Assembly: GCA_947492235.1 (NCBI GenBank)
Contig: CANLLZ010000001.1
Location: 1,612,001-1,676,000 of the forward strand
Length of the DNA stretch: 64,000 bases
Reading direction: 5' to 3'
Source: an uncultured Altererythrobacter sp.
GTDB lineage: Bacteria > Pseudomonadota > Alphaproteobacteria > Sphingomonadales > Sphingomonadaceae
The position numbers and the translations under genes are program-made. Under the pieces are notes generated by a model, which worked only from the letters and a program-made list of their open reading frames with translations, had not been told where the DNA came from and did not search any database. Of the stretch, positions 61,678 through 64,000 are shown one piece after another (the stretch's first letter is position 1; every line of letters starts with the position of its first letter).

Positions 61678-63227
61678 GCGCGGATAAACCCGGCACATCC
61701 GCCGCCGCGCCGACACCGGAAGCGGATGGCGGCGCAGGCGATATGCAGGCGCTGGCGAAAGGCGGGCGGACCAATTTCTTCGGCTTCCTGCTCAGGCTCG
61801 CCGCGCGCCTGCCGTTCCTGTTTATCGCCGGGCGGCTGTATGGCGCGGATGCGCTCGGCCGCTTCGCCAGCGCGCTGGTGGTGGTCGAACTGATCGCGCT
61901 GATTTGTTCGATGGGAGAGAAACGCGGGCTGGCCCAAAGGCTGACCGAGGGCGAAGGCGAACCGGTCAATCTGGTCTATGACGGGTTGCTGCTAGCGCTG
62001 ATTTTCTCCGCAATCGCCGCCGGATTGCTCTGGCTCGTCCCGGCGCCGATGTTCCCCAATGGCATGAACAGCCAGCTCGACCGGCTGCTGGTGCTGGCCA
62101 TCCCGGCCTATGCGCTGACTGAGATACTGCTGGCGGCGCAAGCCTACCGGTTCGATATCGCCGCCACTGTGCGTGCCCGCGCCATTGTCGAGCCTTGGAC
62201 CATTTCGATTGCGGCAGGTGCATTCTATTTCATCGTTCCCGACGCCGGTCTGGCAATGGCCTACCTCGCGTCGATCTATGCCGGATTGTTGGCTGCGCTG
62301 TGGCCTTTCATGCGCGATTACGGCCTGCCGCGCGGATGGCGGCCGCACCCCGTCGCGATGAGCAAAATGAGCGCCCGCGCCTTGCCGCTCGCCACTGCCG
62401 ATGCGATTGAATGGGGTACAAGGCGGCTGGATATCTTCATTCTCGGCTTCTTCGCCGCGCCCGCTGCGGTGGGGATCTATTACGTCGCCCAGCAGGTCGC
62501 CAGCCTGCCGCAAAAGCTGAAGACCAGCTTCGAACCGATCCTTGGCCCGGTCATCACCCGCAATCTCAAATCGAAGAATTACAGCGCCATCGCCAGCCAG
62601 GTTCGGCAAGTGGGCTTCTGGATCATCGCCGCGCAGGCCGGGATTGCGCTGGCACTGGCTATTCCGGGCGAGGCAGTGATGGGATTGGTCGGGCCGAATT
62701 TTGTCGGCGGTACCGGCGCGCTCGCCTTCCTGCTGATTGCCGAAGTCGTCGCCGCAACGGCCGTCGTTTCCGAAGCCGCGCTGGTCTATATGGCTCGGGT
62801 CCGCAATTTGTGGATTTCCATTGCCACCATCGCGCTGCAGGCCGCCATCACCATCGGCCTGATGATCGGAATCGAGAGTTACGGCCTGCCCGAACCCTAC
62901 AAGGCAGCGGGCGCAGCTGCGGCGCTGATGCTGGCTCTGGGCGCGGCATCGCTGGTCAAGGCAACACTTCTTTCACGCCTGCTGGGCGCGCCGGTCAATA
63001 ATTGGCGCTGGGCGCTGGTGTGGGCCAGCGCGCCCGCCATGGCCGTGGGCTATGCGGCGACATGGCTGCCTGAATGGATGGAGCTGCTGGTGGGCATCCC
63101 CGCCATCCTCGCCACCTATGGCTATGTCATCTGGCACAAGGGCTTCGGGCCGGAGGACCGCGTGCTTTTCCGCAAGAATATCAGTGGGGACAAGGCCAAA
63201 GCGGAGAACGCTTCGACGCCTGAATAG
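61674..63227 (+). CDS. polysaccharide/lipid flippase (MOP superfamily)
   Basis: A 517-residue inner-membrane protein with about 12-14 helices, of the Wzx/MurJ-like MOP exporter type. An N-terminal polar tail of about 30 residues precedes FFGFLLRLAARLPFLFIAGRLYGADALGRFASALVVVELIALICSMGEKRGLAQRL, the typical first helices and loop. Later pairs such as LDIFILGFFAAPAAVGIYYVAQQVA complete the fold. It would move a lipid-linked glycan across the inner membrane; the substrate cannot be told. Its ATG overlaps the gpsA stop. Confidence 0.87.
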   Translation: MSADKPGTSAAAPTPEADGGAGDMQALAKGGRTNFFGFLLRLAARLPFLFIAGRLYGADALGRFASALVVVELIALICSMGEKRGLAQRLTEGEGEPVNLVYDGLLLALIFSAIAAGLLWLVPAPMFPNGMNSQLDRLLVLAIPAYALTEILLAAQAYRFDIAATVRARAIVEPWTISIAAGAFYFIVPDAGLAMAYLASIYAGLLAALWPFMRDYGLPRGWRPHPVAMSKMSARALPLATADAIEWGTRRLDIFILGFFAAPAAVGIYYVAQQVASLPQKLKTSFEPILGPVITRNLKSKNYSAIASQVRQVGFWIIAAQAGIALALAIPGEAVMGLVGPNFVGGTGALAFLLIAEVVAATAVVSEAALVYMARVRNLWISIATIALQAAITIGLMIGIESYGLPEPYKAAGAAAALMLALGAASLVKATLLSRLLGAPVNNWRWALVWASAPAMAVGYAATWLPEWMELLVGIPAILATYGYVIWHKGFGPEDRVLFRKNISGDKAKAENASTPE

Positions 63228-63314
63228 AGCATTCAGTCGGCATTCACGGCCCGGGGCCATCCTTGCACGATCAAAACGCGGCCGAGACCGCGCTGCTGCT
63301 GGGGAGTATGCTCT

Positions 63315-64000
63315 ATGAAAGCCGTCCGTATTGTTTCCGTCACTGCTCTCGCAGGCGCCTTGGCGGCCTGCGCAACAACACAGCAAAGCGGCAGTGACGA
63401 GAACATCGTGGTTACGGGCGCGAAAGTCGGCGATCGATCCGGCGGGAATTATTCGCCGCCACCGCCGCCACCACCCCCTCCTCCTCCGCCACCACCTTCG
63501 ATGATGGCCTCGCCCTCTCCAGTGATGGTCACCGGTTCGCGCGCTGTTGCCGAATCTGCGCCCGCTCCCACCGCGCAATCACAAGCTGCGGACGCGACGT
63601 CCTACCGTTACGTCGTGCCGCCTGTGATCGTGCCGACCGATCCGGGCCGCGAGCAATATGATGGCGAGGAAGTCTCCTCCGTCAAACTCGCTCGCAGCGA
63701 GCCGGTCAGCACATTCTCGGTCGATGTGGATACGGCCAGCTACGCCAATATGCGCCGGTTCCTGAGCGACGGGCAGACCCCGCCCAAGGCCGCGGTGCGG
63801 ACCGAAGAGTTCATCAATTATTTCCGCTACGATTACGATGCGCCGGACCGGGTGGACCAGCCCTTCAGCGTCAATCTGGACACCGCCGTCACCCCGTGGA
63901 ACGCGGGCACACGGCTGATCCGCATCGGGCTGGCGGGATACGAGCTGCCCAAGCAGGATCGCCCGCCGGCCAATCTGGTCTTCCTGCTCGATGTCTCCGG
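63315..64000 (+). CDS. von Willebrand factor A-domain lipoprotein (YfbK-like, 3' end outside window)
   Basis: The frame begins at ATG 63315 and runs off the window edge, giving at least 228 residues. A lipoprotein signal (VTALAGALAAC) is followed by VTGAKVGDRSGGNYS and a run of 14 prolines at about residues 48-61, then a Ser/Ala/Pro linker. From about residue 115 the text SSVKLARSEPVSTFSVDVDTASYANMRRFL is the YfbK-type N-terminal domain. The last visible residues LVFLLDVS start the vWA MIDAS motif. The long proline run probably needs EF-P to translate. Function is unknown; many such proteins bind in the envelope. Confidence 0.85.
   Translation, partial: MKAVRIVSVTALAGALAACATTQQSGSDENIVVTGAKVGDRSGGNYSPPPPPPPPPPPPPPSMMASPSPVMVTGSRAVAESAPAPTAQSQAADATSYRYVVPPVIVPTDPGREQYDGEEVSSVKLARSEPVSTFSVDVDTASYANMRRFLSDGQTPPKAAVRTEEFINYFRYDYDAPDRVDQPFSVNLDTAVTPWNAGTRLIRIGLAGYELPKQDRPPANLVFLLDVS

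Overview
This GC-rich window is a chromosomal segment of an alphaproteobacterium. The best fit is Sphingomonadales, probably the Erythrobacteraceae. The evidence is a two-piece (circularly permuted) tmRNA gene encoding the tag ANDNEALAIAA, a large TonB-dependent receptor, an lptD-surA-pdxA-rsmA block, hemC-hemD followed by a mitofilin-like gene, and inverted pairs of sphingomonad-type REP sequences. It is almost entirely core genome. I see no insertion sequence, prophage, CRISPR array, rRNA or tRNA. Organism and function calls rest on motif and gene-order recognition, not on database searches.

Layout, 1-20 kb: a partial DUF2066-like membrane protein diverges from purM and a purN-YjbR fusion; a quinone-reductase-like flavoprotein; ndk; a leftward run of pepA, DUF2256, holC and a lipoprotein gene; then lptD, surA, pdxA and rsmA rightward; an SRPBCC protein; malate synthase G; and an arginine-catabolic block (M20 hydrolase, astA, astB). 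20-32 kb: small membrane protein, ssrA, a repeat-rich gap, mscL, lemA with two TPM-domain genes, a NUDIX hydrolase, an SDR, a small PspC operon under a probable sigma-54 promoter, recF, and a tesA/ABC-exporter divergon.

Layout, 32-50 kb: MOSC protein, TonB-dependent receptor, typA, a second SDR sitting between typA and a diverged copy of the typA 3' end, a membrane protein joining a possible TIR-like domain to an RDD domain, putP, a CcdA/thioredoxin pair, a VOC protein, an extensin-like lipoprotein, a FixJ/NarL-type regulator, and the Anbu cluster (ATP-grasp, alpha-E, transglutaminase, Anbu protease) with an alpha/beta hydrolase upstream. 50-64 kb: two DUF3617 lipoproteins, uvrB, a lipoprotein gene, a DsbD/ScsB-like reductase, a UbiH-type hydroxylase, the hem block, tsaD-gpsA-flippase, and the start of a von Willebrand A lipoprotein.

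The least explained parts are: (1) the Anbu cluster, conserved but without a known substrate; (2) the typA-tail/SDR/TIR-RDD locus at 37.2-39.5 kb, which looks like a recombination scar; (3) the sigma-54-type promoter with an upstream palindrome driving three tiny membrane-protein genes; and (4) REP pairs placed exactly at the translation starts of three genes, one of which supplies the rsmA start codon.
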